DNA of 64,000 nucleotides from Inia geoffrensis (taxonomy: Eukaryota > Chordata > Mammalia > Artiodactyla > Iniidae). Of this stretch, positions 11,126 to 23,310 are shown in pieces; the stretch's first letter is position 1; the number at the start of each line of letters is the position of its first letter. The DNA lies in the NCBI GenBank assembly GCA_036417435.1, contig CM070905.1:26389592-26453591 (forward strand), given 5' to 3'. The notes under the pieces are model-generated. The model was not told the DNA's origin, did no database searches, and saw only the letters and a program-made list of their open reading frames with translations. The position numbers and the translations under genes are program-made.

Positions 11126-13520
11126 TAATATTAATATGAGAATGCATTCCAATACTAGGAGTATGATTGCTGTGTTGTATTGTAAGTCTGTGTTCAGCTT
11201 TGTAACAAACTCTCAAACTGTCTTCCAGATGGTTGTACTGTTTCCATTTTCAGCATCGATAGATAAGAGTTCTTATTGTTTTGTATCCTCACCAGCAATT
11301 AGTATATCCTGTAGTTTTTTTAAATTTTAGCTATTCTAATAGATGTATAGTAGTATCTTATATTTTTAAATTTGTAATTCCCCAGTGACATGTGATGCTG
11401 AGCATCATTCTTATGCCTATTTGCTATCTGTATATTTTCTTCAGTAAGTTGTCTCTTTTAGTGCATTTTCTCATATTGTGTTATTTTCTTATTGTTGAAT
11501 TTTAAGAGTTCTTTGCATATTTTGGATTCAAATCTTTTATCAGATATGTTTTATAAATATTTTCTCCCATTTGTCATTTATCTTTTCAACCTCTTAACAT
11601 TGTCATTTTCAGAGCAGAAGTTTTTAATTTTAATAAAGTTCAACTTATAATCTTGTTTCATTCATAGATCATAATTTTGGTATTCTAAGAACTCATCACT
11701 GAACCCAAGGTGACCTAAACATTACCCTACATTTTCTTCTGGAAGTTATATAGTTTTGCATTTTACATTTAGGTTGATGATCCATTTTGAGATAATTTTT
11801 GTAAAATAGTTAAGTTCTTTGCCTAGGTTCACTTTATGCATATGGATTCTCAATTGGTCCAGCACCATTTGTTGAACATACAAATTTTCTCTATTGAATT
11901 ACCTTTGCTCCTTTGTCAAAGATCAGTTGACTACAGGTGTATTTCTGGACTCAATTCTCTTCCACTGATCTATGTGTTTAATCTTTTATCAACAACTATG
12001 TTATTTTATATTGCCTTGCAATTGAGTAGTGTGAGACCTCCAACTTTCTTCTTCTTCAGTATTTTGTTGACTGTTCTAGGTCTACTGCCTTTCCATATAA
12101 ACATTAGAATCCATTTGTTGATATCTGATAAATAGCTTCCTAGTATTTTGATTGAGACTGCATTGAATCTATAGAGCAAGTTGGGAAGAACTGACATCTT
12201 AACAATATTCAGCCTTCTAATTCATGAATACAGACTCTCTCTCCACTTATCTAGATCTTCTATGATTTCTTTCATCAGAATTTTTTTAGTTTTTCCCATA
12301 TAGATACTGTCCATATTTTCTTATATTTATACCTTATTTCCTTTTTTATACTACTATAAATGTCTTTTTCTTAACTTCAAATTCCTATTGTTCATTGCTA
12401 GTATATAGGAAAGCAATTGACTTTTGAACATTAACCTAGCATCCTGCAACCTTGATGTAGTCATTTATTAGTCCAAGGATTTTTTGTCAATTCTTTGCTA
12501 TGTTATACATAGCTAACTATGTTATCTGCAAACTGAAGATATTATTTCTCCTTTTCCAATTCCTATGATGCCATTTATATCTTTTCTTATTGCACTAATT
12601 AGAACATTCAGGATAATGTTTGATAAGAGTGGTGTGAGAGGATACCCTTGCCTTTTTCTGGGTCTTAGGGAAAAAGTGTTCATTCTTTCACAGTTAAGCA
12701 TGATGTCGGTTGTAGGTCTTTTGTATATATTTGTTATCATCTTGAGGACTTTCCGCTCTATTCCTAGTTTTCTGGTATTTTTTATCATGAATACATGTTG
12801 GATGTTAAAAGCTTTTTCTACATGAATTGATATGATCATGTAATCTTTCTTCTTTAGCCTGCTAACATGATGGATTACAACGTCTTTAAATGCTGAATCA
12901 GCCTTGAATATCTGATATAATTATTTTAATACGTTATGGAAATTAATTTGTTAACTTTTGTTAAGGATTTCTGAGCCTGTGTTCATGAGAGATATTGCTC
13001 AGTAGTTTTTGTTTCTTGTAATGTCTTTATCTGGCTTGGGTATGAGGGCAATGGTGGTCTTATTGAATATGTTAGGAACTGCTTCCTCTGCTATAATTTC
13101 CTGGAAGAGATTATTACGAAAATGTGGTATTATTTTTTCCTTAAATCTACTATTCAACAATGAAACTATCTGGGTCTGGTGCATTCTTTTTTGGAAGATT
13201 ATTATCGATCCAATTTCTTTTAATAGTAATAGAGCTATTTAGGTTATCTATCTCTCCTAGTGTCAGTTTTGTTAGATTTTCTTTTAAAAAATAAGTTCCT
13301 TCACTAAACTATCAGATTTGTGGACATAAAATTTTTGGTACTATTCCTTTATTAGCCTTTTAGTGTCTATGGGATCAGTAGTGATGGCCCCTCTTTCATT
13401 ACTGATACTGGCAGTTTGTATATCTTCTCTCTTTTTTCTTTTGGTTAGTCTGGTTACAGGTTTATTAATGGTATTTATCTATTCAAAGAACGAGCTTTTG
13501 CTTTTGTTGATTTGACCTAT
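11126..13520 (-). mobile_element. Old decayed L1 covering ORF2 middle to C-terminus
   Basis: About 2.4 kb of antisense L1M-type sequence. The minus strand carries broken ORF2 remnants. At 12999-13184 are residues matching the pre-RT/RT start ('TTIALIPKPDKD'). At 12522-12839 is the RT palm region ('HVEKAFN', 'RQGYPLTPLLSNIILNVL'). At 12006-12197 is a downstream segment ('LPNLLYRFNAVSIKI', 'FIWKGSRPR'). Frames are separated by stops and shifts. The 5' portion (5' UTR, ORF1, endonuclease) is missing. It is much more diverged than the L1 near 57-63 kb. Confidence 0.9.
12522..12839 (-). pseudogene. L1 ORF2 reverse-transcriptase remnant
   Basis: A 105-codon open stretch inside the old L1 matches the L1 RT finger/palm region. 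It includes a decayed 'Q-K-A-F-D-K-I-Q-H' motif, here 'VEKAFNIQHVFMIK', and the 'RQG-P-SPLLFNI' block, here 'RQGYPLTPLLSNI'. The catalytic F/YADD block is not in this piece. Non-functional. Confidence 0.85.
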
Positions 13521-14105
13521 TTTCTTGGCATGCCTTGTAACATTTTGCTGAAAGCCAGACATGTTGTATAAGATTATGGGAACATTTTTATGGCTTCAAC
13601 AGCTTCTGCTCCAGATATGCAGGTCTCAACTATGACTTTCTATAAAGACCTGTCTCTTCAGATTTGGGGATGGTGGTTTGCTCTGAAACCTCAGTTCTCT
13701 GACGGGACCCAGAAAAGTCATTGGTTTTCAGTTTGTCAAGCTTTTTCTTCTTGTAAGGACAGGAGTAATAACATCTAAGCTCTTTTCATGTTGAAGCTGA
13801 AACAGGAAATGCCCTCATTTTAATGATAAGAAATTCTTAGAAAATTTGTTCTATAATATTTTAAGGAGATCAATGATTATTTCAGAAACGGAACTATTCA
13901 TTTATTAAAATATCCACTGACAAAATCCATTGATCAATGTCTCAATCCTTTCATTTATGAAGTATGTCTGTGTAAATAAGGGAGGTTGATCACTGGAAAG
14001 TCTGGTTATATAAGTGCCTTGTTCATACTAGGAAATTAATAATTTAGTTATTATTAATGTTTTTAATTATTAATAAAAAGGTAAGAAATAACACCAAAAT
14101 CATTA
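13521..14105. other. Unassigned sequence, possibly old repeat in first part
   Basis: At 13530-13800 the segment ('gctgaaagccagacatgttg' onwards) looks like an old interspersed repeat, but I could not assign it. A 62-codon open frame there has no features. The remainder is AT-rich and featureless. Confidence 0.35.
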
Positions 14106-14570
14106 TCTGCAAAGGAAAAAAATTGACAAGTAGGACTTTACTAAAATTTAAAACTTCTGCTTCACAAAAGATGCTATAAAAAGGATGAAAAAACAAGCCA
14201 CACTGGGAAAGGCGGTTTCAAAACATACATCTGATAACGGACTTGTATCCAAAATATACAGAGAACTTCTAACTCAACACTAAGAAAATAAACAACCCAG
14301 TTTAAAAATGGACAAAAGATCTATATAGATAGCTCAACAAAGAAGATACACAGATGGCAAACAAGCACATTAAAAGACGCTCAATATCATATGTCATTAA
14401 GGAATTGCAAATTAAAACAATGAGATGCTACTATACACTAAAATGCAAAACACTCACAAACCCAAATACTGGTGAGAATGTGGAGCAGCAAGAATGCTCA
14501 CCTACCAATGACAGGAATCGATAATGATACAGTCACTTTGAAAGACAGATGTGTAGTTTCTTACCAAGTT
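14106..14570 (+). mobile_element. Old L1 ORF2 C-terminal fragment
   Basis: The sense strand reads through L1 ORF2 C-terminal codons: 'aaaatttaaaacttctgctt', 'ttgtatccaaaatatacaga', 'aaaatggacaaaagatctat', 'gaattgcaaattaaaacaat' and 'ctggtgagaatgtggagcag'. There are many stops. It lies opposite in orientation to the L1M just upstream, so it is a separate insertion. Confidence 0.85.
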
Positions 14571-15693
14571 AAAGTTAATCTTATTTGCACTGTATGATAT
14601 GGCAAACTAATTGTTGTCTGCAGCTTGGTACATGTCCTTTCACTTCTTCTAGTTGTAGTGATGGATCCTCCTCCCTCCATCCCTTCCCTTTAATATTAAA
14701 TGGAATTCACAGGTGACAATAAATGGTTCAGTAACTGGGTACATCCCTTATGATTCATGCCTCTGAACTAGAGAGAGAAGGTTGAACTCAAGCACTCCTT
14801 CTTATAGCTCTTAATTTGATGTCAAATAGAAGCTTCACTCAGTTACCATCCTGGAAAATAGTCTAATATTCTGAAAGTGATTTTCTTCTTTCTTAGCTCC
14901 TGATATGTTATTTGACAAACTGCTGTAATGATAACCAAATGATTTCATAATCTTTATTCACAAGTATTCTTCAAGATCTAAGGGCATGTATTCAACTCCT
15001 ACCCAAAATTAGACTAGGTGGTCCTACTTCTACCATCACTTAAGACTTTCCTTGCCTTTGCTAGATGATTCTGAACACCCAAACATAGGCCAAAAACCCA
15101 GGAACTTCTTAAAACAGTCCCTCTTTACTCATATGTTTGGATGCTGCAATGCATTTTCCTGGCAGAAATTCCCCAATCTGATTCTCTCCAGCCATAAAAA
15201 TGAGGACGTTTCCTTGCAATGATAGTCGGATTCCAGAGGAATGCCCAGTGGGACGGTGTGTTGTCCAAACCAAAGAGAATCCTGGCTAATGCCAAGGCCT
15301 GAGGCTATTTAAGAGCAAACATCTTATAATACAATTGGCGGTCCATAAAACTGAATTAAGATTACTCAGATTACATAATTCTGAACGTAAAATGACACCA
15401 TGCAAGTAAAGTTCTAACTCTAAAGTTCTTTTTTTTCAGGATTCCAAAGGAAGAACAATTTTTCCAAGATAGATGACTCAGAATTTAATTTTTCATTTTT
15501 TAGCCTTTAGCCTTGATATAAGATTTGGTTGTCTTTTGTTGAAATCATTGAATAGATGTCCTTTTCTGAGCATGTCTGTGAGTGAGTGCAAGAGTGAAAA
15601 ATACTCTCCTCCGATGTGAGGAAATTAACTTTTTTCAGTTACTATAACTTTTATCTCTTTCTTCTTAGCTCCAAATGTTTAAACTTTCCGTTG
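14571..15693. other. Unassigned intergenic sequence
   Basis: About 1.1 kb of moderately complex sequence with no open frame, splice-bounded exon or repeat that I can recognise. Confidence 0.45.
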
Positions 15694-15699
15694 CCAAGG

Positions 15700-15703
<4 letters not shown>

Positions 15704-15737
<34 letters not shown>

Positions 15738-15921
15738 GGTACGCCACACCGCTGTGGCCCCTCCCGTTGAGGAGCACAGGCTCCGGACGCGCAGGCTCAG
15801 CGGCCACGGCTCACGGGCCCAGCCGCTCCACGGCACGTGGGATCCTCCCAGATCGGGGCACGAACCCGCGACCCCTGCATCGGCAGGCGGACTCTCAACC
15901 ACTGCGCCACCAGGGAAGCCC
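15704..15921 (-). mobile_element. CHR-2 SINE with TSD
   Basis: tRNA-derived cetacean SINE in antisense. It has a 32-bp T-run (the poly(A) tail), 'gcggtacgcc', the GC-rich body, and an end at 'ccaccagggaagcc', the reverse complement of the SINE start with its box A. The flanking duplication is 'ccaaggttactttt' at 15694-15707 (overlapping the T-tract) and 'ccaacgttactttt' at 15922-15935, with one mismatch. Long open frames crossing it come from the GC-rich SINE body and are not genes. Confidence 0.95.
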
Positions 15922-15935
15922 CCAACGTTACTTTT

Positions 15936-16352
15936 TATTGGCTTTTGCTGCTACTTGATTCCCTTTCTCAAAAGTATCTTTACGGCTTCTAATACTTCTC
16001 ACCCATATATATCTCTTTTGTCAGTGCTCCATTCTCTGTTCTTTCTTTCAACAGATGCAACTTCTTAAGAATCTTCTTCCCAGCAACAGTTTCTAACGTC
16101 AAGCAATTTATTTACATGAATCATCATAATTTTTAATTCCTTCTACACACACTGAGGTATTTGAGGATGCTGCTGTAGACAATATTATATATTTGTGTGA
16201 GAGCAGCTTAAAACTTCACACTAACTGTACCTGGAAGTATTTTGGTTGAGACTAGCCAAAGCTAGACTTATTTAGAGCAGGCTATCCGTTACAACATACT
16301 CATTCTGAATTTTTGATAAAGCATTTATATTTGAAATGGCTTTATATTTGAA
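15936..16352. other. Unassigned intergenic sequence
   Basis: No gene or transposon recognised. A 17-bp near-tandem duplication with the core 'tttatatttgaaat' lies at about 16324-16354. Confidence 0.5.
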
Positions 16353-16384
16353 ATCCCAGGGAAATTTGAAAATTCCCCTGGGAT
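16353..16384. repeat. 32-bp near-perfect palindrome
   Basis: The left arm begins 'atcccaggg' and the right arm ends 'cccctgggat'. Fourteen of 15 arm positions pair, with one A-C mismatch and a two-base loop. It could form a hairpin or cruciform. No terminator or RNA gene context is visible. Confidence 0.8.
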
Positions 16385-16511
16385 GTCATCACTTCTTCAT
16401 CTCCTCATAGTTTGATCAATGCTATTCACCACCTGAAAGGTTAATATCTTCCCAGCTCCTAAGCCAACAATTTTTTGCAAACTTAAACATGTAAATCATC
16501 CTCAAAATATA

Positions 16512-16745
16512 GCTCAGAGGTTAAAACGTAAGGTCTGGGGCTGGAGTGCATGGGGTTCAAACTTCAGACTGCATTTACTAGCTGTAAGACCATGAGCAAG
16601 GTATTCAGCCTCCTTGTGTCTGTTTCCCTATCTGATAATTGGGAAGGAATTAACATACAGTTTTGATGAGAGTTAAATAATCTGGTAAACATAAAGTGCT
16701 TAGAATAATGCCTAATACAAAATAAGCACTAATGTAAGATTATTT
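16512..16745 (+). repeat. MIR SINE
   Basis: Nearly full-length MIR in sense: 'tcagaggttaaaacgtaagg', 'ggggttcaaacttcagactg', 'tttactagctgtaagaccat', 'gagcaaggtattcagcctcc', 'taaagtgcttagaataatgc' and 'aataagcactaatgtaa'. Confidence 0.88.
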
Positions 16746-17275
16746 ATTACTGTCTGCTCATGTAGTCAGTACTTGTAAGCTGTCTTATTTCTCTTTCGAG
16801 CTCTCAGTATGAACTCAAGCCCACCATCAAGTGAATGTCTTGAGTTAGTTTTCTCCAGTTCACTCACTTCAACTCCATCACTCTTCCTCTGTTTTAGGTT
16901 ACTCCATAAGAATGAGAATGCTACCTTTCTGTGTGATTTATATTTTATTTAGTCTCCCTACTAATCCAGATGCCCTGAAAGGCCACGGCCCTGGGGACTA
17001 GTCGCTTGAACAATTCCTCATGGTTTACCTAATTTAAAAAGACTGCCTCCTTTCAGATAGCCTGGTACTAGCCTATTATATGCTTGCAGCCTGGCAAATT
17101 TTTATAACCAATTCTCTGCCCTGATTTTAGATTATTTTGCCAACTTCTCTCTTCTTATCTTGCTTATTCTAAGCATCCTTATTCTTAAACCATAATGCAA
17201 GGGCTATAGTGACAATCCTTGACTATTACATGTATTTATATTGGGGTACTAAAAGAGTTATGATGATTTAAGCAG
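16746..17275. other. Unassigned intergenic sequence
   Basis: No gene or repeat recognised. Confidence 0.5.
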
Positions 17276-18240
17276 CAAATAACAGGAAACTTAAGTCGAA
17301 TTTCTTAACTAAACCAGAATATATTCCCTCATATACAAGAGATATCGAGTATAGCATTTCCAGGTTTGGCTAATTCAGTTGATCAACAGTGTCAAGGACC
17401 CAGGTCCCTTCTCTCTTTTCACTCTGTCACCCTTAGTGTGCTTGTTATCGATTAAAACCATTTCTAGAGAAGATATCTGATGGAAGACAATGTACTTTTG
17501 TTATACGTGTGATTCCTTTCAGTAACTACCCCATATCTTACTGGCCATACCCAAGTCACCCCTAAACCATGCTTATTCTTAAACCAAGTCAGAGAATGAG
17601 AAAACTTCAATTAATTTAGACAAAACAGGATTTACTCTGAACATAGAGTGGTAGAGTGGAGGCCTGAACAAAATCTGTGCCTGTTAGTACTGAAACATAA
17701 TAAATCATACTAAATTTATGTATTTAAAAAAACAACCTTTTTTTTTTTTTACCTCTTACATTTACTCTAGGTCAGGAATTTGGCTTCAGGTGAACACTTT
17801 TGCCTCAGAATATATCATGTGACTGTAGTCAGACGGGTTGGAACTGGAATAGCAAATGACTAAATTCACTGAAAGTTCTCTCTCTTCATATAATCTCAGG
17901 GCCTCTTTCTGTGGTTTCTCTACATGGTTAGTCGACACAGACTACTTTTGGCTTCCTCAAATCATGACAGCCTAGGCAGCTAGATTGCTCACATCAAAGC
18001 TTAGGGCTCCAAAGGTGAATGCCTCAGGTAGTAAGATGGATGCTGCACCCTTTTAAGACCAGCCTTTAAATTAACATAGCATACTTTTGGCTACACTCCC
18101 CTGGACATGCGTAATTCACAAAGTCTGCCCAGAATTAGGAGGGGAATTAACTTCTACTTCTTGACATGGGTGTGGCAAGGTTCTAGAAACACACAGGAGA
18201 TGAGAGATACTATGTAGCCACAGACAAAAACAGAAGAAGG
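17276..18240. other. Probable old interspersed repeats, family not assigned
   Basis: Segments at about 17280-17610 ('ccaggtttggctaattcagt', 'gtcaaggacccaggtccctt') and 17820-18230 ('ctctcttcatataatctcag', 'ggaggggaattaacttctac') resemble middle-repetitive mammalian repeats. I cannot name the family or define ends. No coding potential seen. Confidence 0.35.
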
Positions 18241-20924
18241 AGAAACCCCCTTTTGGGTATTCTGCCATGAAAAAATTATTCTGCTTATCCTATGTGAATG
18301 GAAAGTAGAGTAGATTAGTTTGGGCAAAAATTCAATATCAGGAAATCTCTAGGTGAACCATTCATAGGAAGGGTCCCTGGGCCAGTCACAAGCTCCTAGG
18401 TTGAAAGATCTTATGCATATTTGTTGAGGGAGAGAGAAAAGAAGAGGGGAAGTAACAGAGAAAGAAGAGGAAGGTTTTAGAAGTGACAGTGGAAGTGATG
18501 ATGTTGCCAAGTAACTAATTTCTTTTTTTTCATAGTGTTGCTAATGGTTAGCCATCTGTGAGCCACTATCAGTCAAATGTTTATGACCATGCCTCAGGAG
18601 TGCCACAGATTCAACTAGCCTCTTTCTACTGTCTGTGCTCAAGTGATCTGTCCTTAGGGCTTTTATCCAGCATTTACAGCTATGGAACACTGCCTGAAGC
18701 TGTGTTGTTGTGTGCCTTTAGAGAGTTTCTTCTTTATATTCTGATAGTGGTACTCTCAGCTCTACATACCATTTTAAAAATGAGCTAATATAGTTTAAAA
18801 TGAGATGTGGCTTGGTAATTGAATGAAAGGATTTTGTGGTCATATTGTAAAGGACTTATATATTATCCTTTCCTTTCCAAGATTTAAAACAAATGTTAAA
18901 GAAGGGAATGCCATGCCCAAGTCTGCAAAAAAGGATGAGTCAGAGAGTAAGAGATATCCAAGAAAGCTCAGTTCAGTGACTTGAAATAATTGAGAGAATT
19001 GGGAAAGGAAATCTGAACTGATAGAGCTATGGAGAAGAGAAGAGGGATTTCATAGTTAACAGGGGAAGTTTCAATTAATGACTTGATAGCTAAAAGATAT
19101 GGACTGAAGGAAGGCATATCAAGGATATTTGAGTTTTCAAGTATGGATGCTTCCACTAATAATAACTTCATTGGTTCCATTTAAGGAAATAGTAAACACA
19201 GGAGGCTTCAGAGATTAATTTAATTGGCCTTTTAAATTGGTGTTAATAAAATCTATAGTAGTGGATAATATCACACATGAAATTATGTCTAACGGGTTAA
19301 AGGTCAAAGGTGGAACCATGGAATTTACCAATGGTTAGGGACAGAGCTGGAGGAAATCCAGAAAGAATCATTAGTGAGCTGAAGGGGGGAAATAGAAATA
19401 ACATATAATAGTGAAGAATACTATAGTGGAAAAAAAGTATGATCATTATTATTATGTTATAGAGCAGCCAAATTAAGTAGAAGGCAGTCACTGGATTGGA
19501 TAATTACAAGTCTATTTTCTATCTCATTAAACTAAAGAATCAGATCAAAGTGAGTTTAGCAGCAAATTGGACATGAAAGAACTAGCAATTTCTTTAGACT
19601 CTTTAATGAAGTTTGTAGAAGGGAGAAAATGAGAGCACCTGCAATGCAGCATTGGTAAAGTGTATGTGAGAGTGTGTTTTGAGGACATGTTTGTAAATTG
19701 TACCTAAGAAAAATATTCTTAGAACAGGTAGAAAAGGTGAACTTGAACTAAAGAAGGGTCAGTTCCTCCTGTTAGAGGAAAGAGATAAGGAGTGATAAAG
19801 ATTGCTGGAGGAGAAGGCAGATGGATGCAAGTGGTTTTATGACTATGATTGACATGCAGGGTTTAAGAAATTTGAAGAGAATATAACATTTGAAGAGAAT
19901 GTAACATCCACTGGATGATGTATAATTTAAACAAAAACTAAACTCCGCATGACGAGTTAACGCATGAAGTTGGTTTGAAAAAAATATAATCTAACCACCG
20001 AAAGTAATGAAAATAAATCACTATTTACTAGAATCTCTCAAATAATGTCAAAGGGTAAGAAACATGTTTTCATTGTGCTGAAAATCTTTAAAACATTTTC
20101 ATTTCTGTCGTCATCGGTATCCTACCCTTGAATTACAAGTGGTTTCCTCAAAATCTCCCACCCCACTTACTCTGAACCCCTACTTCTTTTGCTTTAAGCC
20201 ACTATTGCTCTTATTCCCTCTTGAGTAGACAAAGCCCTTCCCAGTGTCACTCTATTTATGTATCTTTCTCTCTACTTGTCCTAAATTTATCATGCTCTGT
20301 TTATTATCTTAAAACTATATCACAAAAGCCTAAAGAAACAGCTGACACAAAGGGGATACTCACTAGATGTGCCTGGGGTGGAAAATCTCAATGGAAAACA
20401 ATCAATTTTCCTGAACATACAAGGCAGAAAGAAAACTGAAAATGCAGATGTTTTACCCTGTCACAGATGGGAAGGAAAGCCAAAGTTGCAATTGATCTGT
20501 TCATAATTTTCTGCTAGAGTTGCTAAAATACTGATGATTCTTGAAGGGTAATTCAAAGATTAAACTGTTCAAAATGTACGCATATATGTTCCTAGAATCA
20601 ATTACTCAAGTATTATATCGTATTAAATTATCATATATCGCCTCGTAAGTCCTACCACCTACCATCAGTATGTGTGGATGATGGAATTTTTAACCTCATG
20701 AAGGTGGTTGTAAAATTATATTATTCCCCCAAAGCAATAAGAGCTTCTGAAGTGTGTGATGTGTGCCAGATTCTTCTATGCATACTCCTGCAAACAACTC
20801 TAGGTGAAATGTACGACTTTTTTTTACTTTTTACAGATGAGAAAATGAAAGCATAAAGGTAAATTAGAAGAAATAAAGAACAGTAAAAATGATCTAAATT
20901 CGTGATGCAGGAGTATGGTAAGCA
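18241..20924. other. Unassigned intergenic sequence with possible ancient LINE remnants
   Basis: About 2.7 kb. A purine-rich patch lies at about 18424-18480. The composition at about 18830-19860 ('ggaatgccatgcccaagtct', 'ggaggagaaggcagatggat') is reminiscent of very old antisense LINE remnants, but the match is too weak to call. An 18-bp tandem duplication is at 19871-19906. Open frames of 60-76 codons here show no features. Confidence 0.35.
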
Positions 20925-21415
20925 GAATAATGTCCCATCCCCAAAGACGCTGCTGCCCTAATCCCCAGAACTTGTGAATATGTCACTTACCATGTTACAA
21001 GGGACTCTGCGTATGTGATTAAGTTTAAGGGTCTTGAGATGGGGAGATTGCCCTGGATTTTCCAGGTGAGCTCGGTGTAATCACAAGAGTCCTCATAAGA
21101 GGGAGACAGAAGAGTCAGAGTCAGAAGGAGACGTGAATATTGAGGCAGAGGTAGGAGCAATGCTAACACAGCCTAGAAATATGTGCAGCCCCCAGAAGCT
21201 AAAAAGGGCAAGGAATGGATTCTCCCCTAGAGTCTCAGGAAGGAATGCAGCTCTGCTGACGACACTTTGATTCTAGCCCATGAGACCCATTTCATATGTC
21301 TGACCTCCAGGACTATAAGATAATAAATTTATGTTGTTTTAAGTCACTAAGTTCTTTACTAAGAATTCGCCAGGTTCTTTACTTGTTACAGCAGCAATAG
21401 AAAACGAATACAAGA
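20925..21415 (+). mobile_element. Solo LTR of ERVL-MaLR (MLT1) type
   Basis: Characteristic MLT1 sequence: 'aagcagaataatgtcccatc', 'ctaatccccagaacttgtga', 'tatgtgattaagtttaaggg', 'tcttgagatggggagattgc', 'gacctccaggactataagat', 'aataaatttatgttgtttta' and 'gttacagcagcaatagaaaa'. This is a non-coding remnant of an ancient endogenous retrovirus-like element. No internal genes are present. A second copy of the same family lies in the opposite orientation at 44.9 kb. Confidence 0.78.
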
Positions 21416-22034
21416 AAAGACAGGAATAGGGAAAAGAGTGAAGTCTTTGAGTAGCTGTGAGGGAGGAAGCACCAGACTAAGGGGACTGGCTTTTTTATTT
21501 GTCCTGGGGAAGACCTTTTTTACCTTTGATCCCCATTAAATATATATATATATATTAGGAGTTCAATAAATATCGGTGAATTACAAAAGGCTAGAAATGT
21601 CCCCCAAATAATAGACCATCTCTCTCTCTACTGTGAAAAGCGATTATATTTCTAAGACATGATGCTGAGTTGCCTACTCACAGTAATTTGCCGACCCTAT
21701 CCCTTTTAAAACCTTGTTTCTATCCATATCATCTTTGAAAAAACTAAAATATTTGTGAAAATAGGGTGGAGGGAGATATAAATAAGTTACCAAAAGGACA
21801 GAAGGGCACCATCCACATGCCACAGGTATCAAGTAAATTCTGAAAGTTACAGGGTGGAGGGCAGCAGATGGAGGGCGAGGCCAGACAATCTGGAATTGGC
21901 CTTAAGTAGAAGACTGTCTCCGGTCGGCATGTGGAACAGTCACCAGGAGAAAGCATATATCTATATCTCTGGAGCAAAGCAGGGTGGGTTTGCATATAGA
22001 GATCCTGCTGGAGCTTCCTGACCATGTAAAGATC
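21416..22034. other. Unassigned intergenic sequence
   Basis: Contains a short (TA)n run at about 21540-21556. The antisense open frame at 21744-22067 (107 codons) runs into the adjacent hAT element and has no recognisable domain. Confidence 0.45.
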
Positions 22035-22042
22035 ATCTAGAG

Positions 22043-22282
22043 CGGCGGTCCCCAACCTTTTTGGCACCAGGGACCGGTTTCATGGAAGACAATTTTTCTA
22101 CAGCCAGGGCGGGCGAGGGGGGAGATGATGCAGGTGGTAATGCAAGCAAAGGGGAGCGATGGGCAGCGGCAGATAAAGCTTCGCTCACTCGCTCGCCCAC
22201 CACTCACCTCCTGCTCTGTGGCCTGGCTCCTAACAGGCCACAGACTGCTAACGGTCTAGGACTCAGGGGTTGGGGACCCCTG
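22043..22282. mobile_element. Non-autonomous hAT-like DNA transposon (240 bp)
   Basis: The terminal inverted repeats are 'cggcggtccccaacc' and 'ggttggggacccctg' (13 of 15 paired). They are flanked by a perfect 8-bp duplication 'atctagag' at 22035-22042 and 22283-22290. An 8-bp TSD and this TIR type define the hAT superfamily. The interior is GC-rich and has no transposase, so this is an internally deleted, non-autonomous copy. Confidence 0.88.
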
Positions 22283-22290
22283 ATCTAGAG

Positions 22291-22709
22291 AAGGAACCTG
22301 CAGATGGCACTGCTATACATGAGGAAAGACAGTATTTTATGATCCTCTTATGATAGCTATCATGCCAGCCAAATCATGGTGGCCCTTCCCATCTAACTTG
22401 GTAATGACATAATAACGAGTAGAGACGACTCTTGACACAGATAGTAAGAGTCTCCCAATTAGCAGCCACCAAGGACACCTTACCTTTATTTCCTTTTGTC
22501 CGCTGCTTGATGTGTGCGTGGTTGAAGTAAGTCCAGAACACACGTTGCATAAGCTTTCTTGTCTTCTCTCTCTAGATATGAAAAAACACTCATTATATAT
22601 TTGCATAGGCACAGAAGTGGCAAAAGTTTTTCTCTTTCTGTATTTCATTATGAGCAGTCTGCATGATCTTTGGAAAAACTCACCATGATATTTCTGAGTG
22701 CTGAAAGCA
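22291..22709. other. Unassigned intergenic sequence
   Basis: No gene or repeat recognised. An antisense 125-codon open frame at 22337-22714 has no features that would support it. Confidence 0.45.
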
Positions 22710-22724
22710 CTCAAAAGGCTTCTT

Positions 22725-22928
22725 TTTTTTTTTTTGTGCTGTACGCGGGCCTCTCACTGTTGTGGCCTCTCCTGTTGCGGAGCACAGGCTCTGGACGCGC
22801 AGGCTCAGGGGCCATGGCTCACGGGCCTAGCCGCTCCGCGGCATGTGGGATCTTCCCGGACCCGGGTACGAACCCGTGTCCCCTGCATCGGCAGGCGGAC
22901 TCTCAACCACTGTGCCACCAGGGAAGCC
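22725..22928 (-). mobile_element. CHR-2 SINE with 15-bp TSD
   Basis: Antisense CHR-2 body with a T-rich head ('gtgctgtacgcgggcctctc') and terminal 'ccaccagggaagcc'. The TSD is 'ctcaaaaggcttctt' at 22710-22724 and 'ctcaaaagacttctt' at 22929-22943, with one mismatch. A long open frame crossing it (22670-23449) is a by-product of the SINE. Confidence 0.95.
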
Positions 22929-22989
22929 CTCAAAAGACTTCTTGCCCTTATGACACACTGCTTACCACGGAGCCCTCCTTTTCTGCCTT

Positions 22990-23310
22990 CTGCCTACTTC
23001 CCCAGCATCAAAAGTCCCTGACACATTATACACTAGTAGTAACATGGAATAACTTTTATTTCTCCTCAAGTTCAAGGTTGTCTCATCTCAGGGCCTTTAC
23101 ACATATAGTCGTTCTCTCTGTTTGGGATTCTCTTGTCTCTCCCACCCTCCAGGTCTCCAACCTTATAAACTTAGTGTGGCTGATCTGGACACATTTCAGG
23201 TCTCAGCTGAGAAATCAAATCCTCCTGAAGGTCTTCTCTGACCCATCACAAAGGAAAATGCGGTTGTGTCCCAGCATTATCCCATCACTGTGCTCTGTTC
23301 CACATTTTAG
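22990..23310 (+). repeat. L2 LINE 3' fragment
   Basis: Sense-strand L2-like sequence: 'ctcatctcagggcctttaca', 'ctctgtttgggattctcttg' and 'cctcctgaaggtcttctctg'. It aligns in order with the recalled L2 3' region. Strongly diverged; edges approximate. Confidence 0.6.

Noticed and set aside
15616..16068. 150-codon plus-strand open frame with Phe run
   Set aside because: The Phe run is the SINE T-tail and the Pro/Arg-rich portion is the SINE body.
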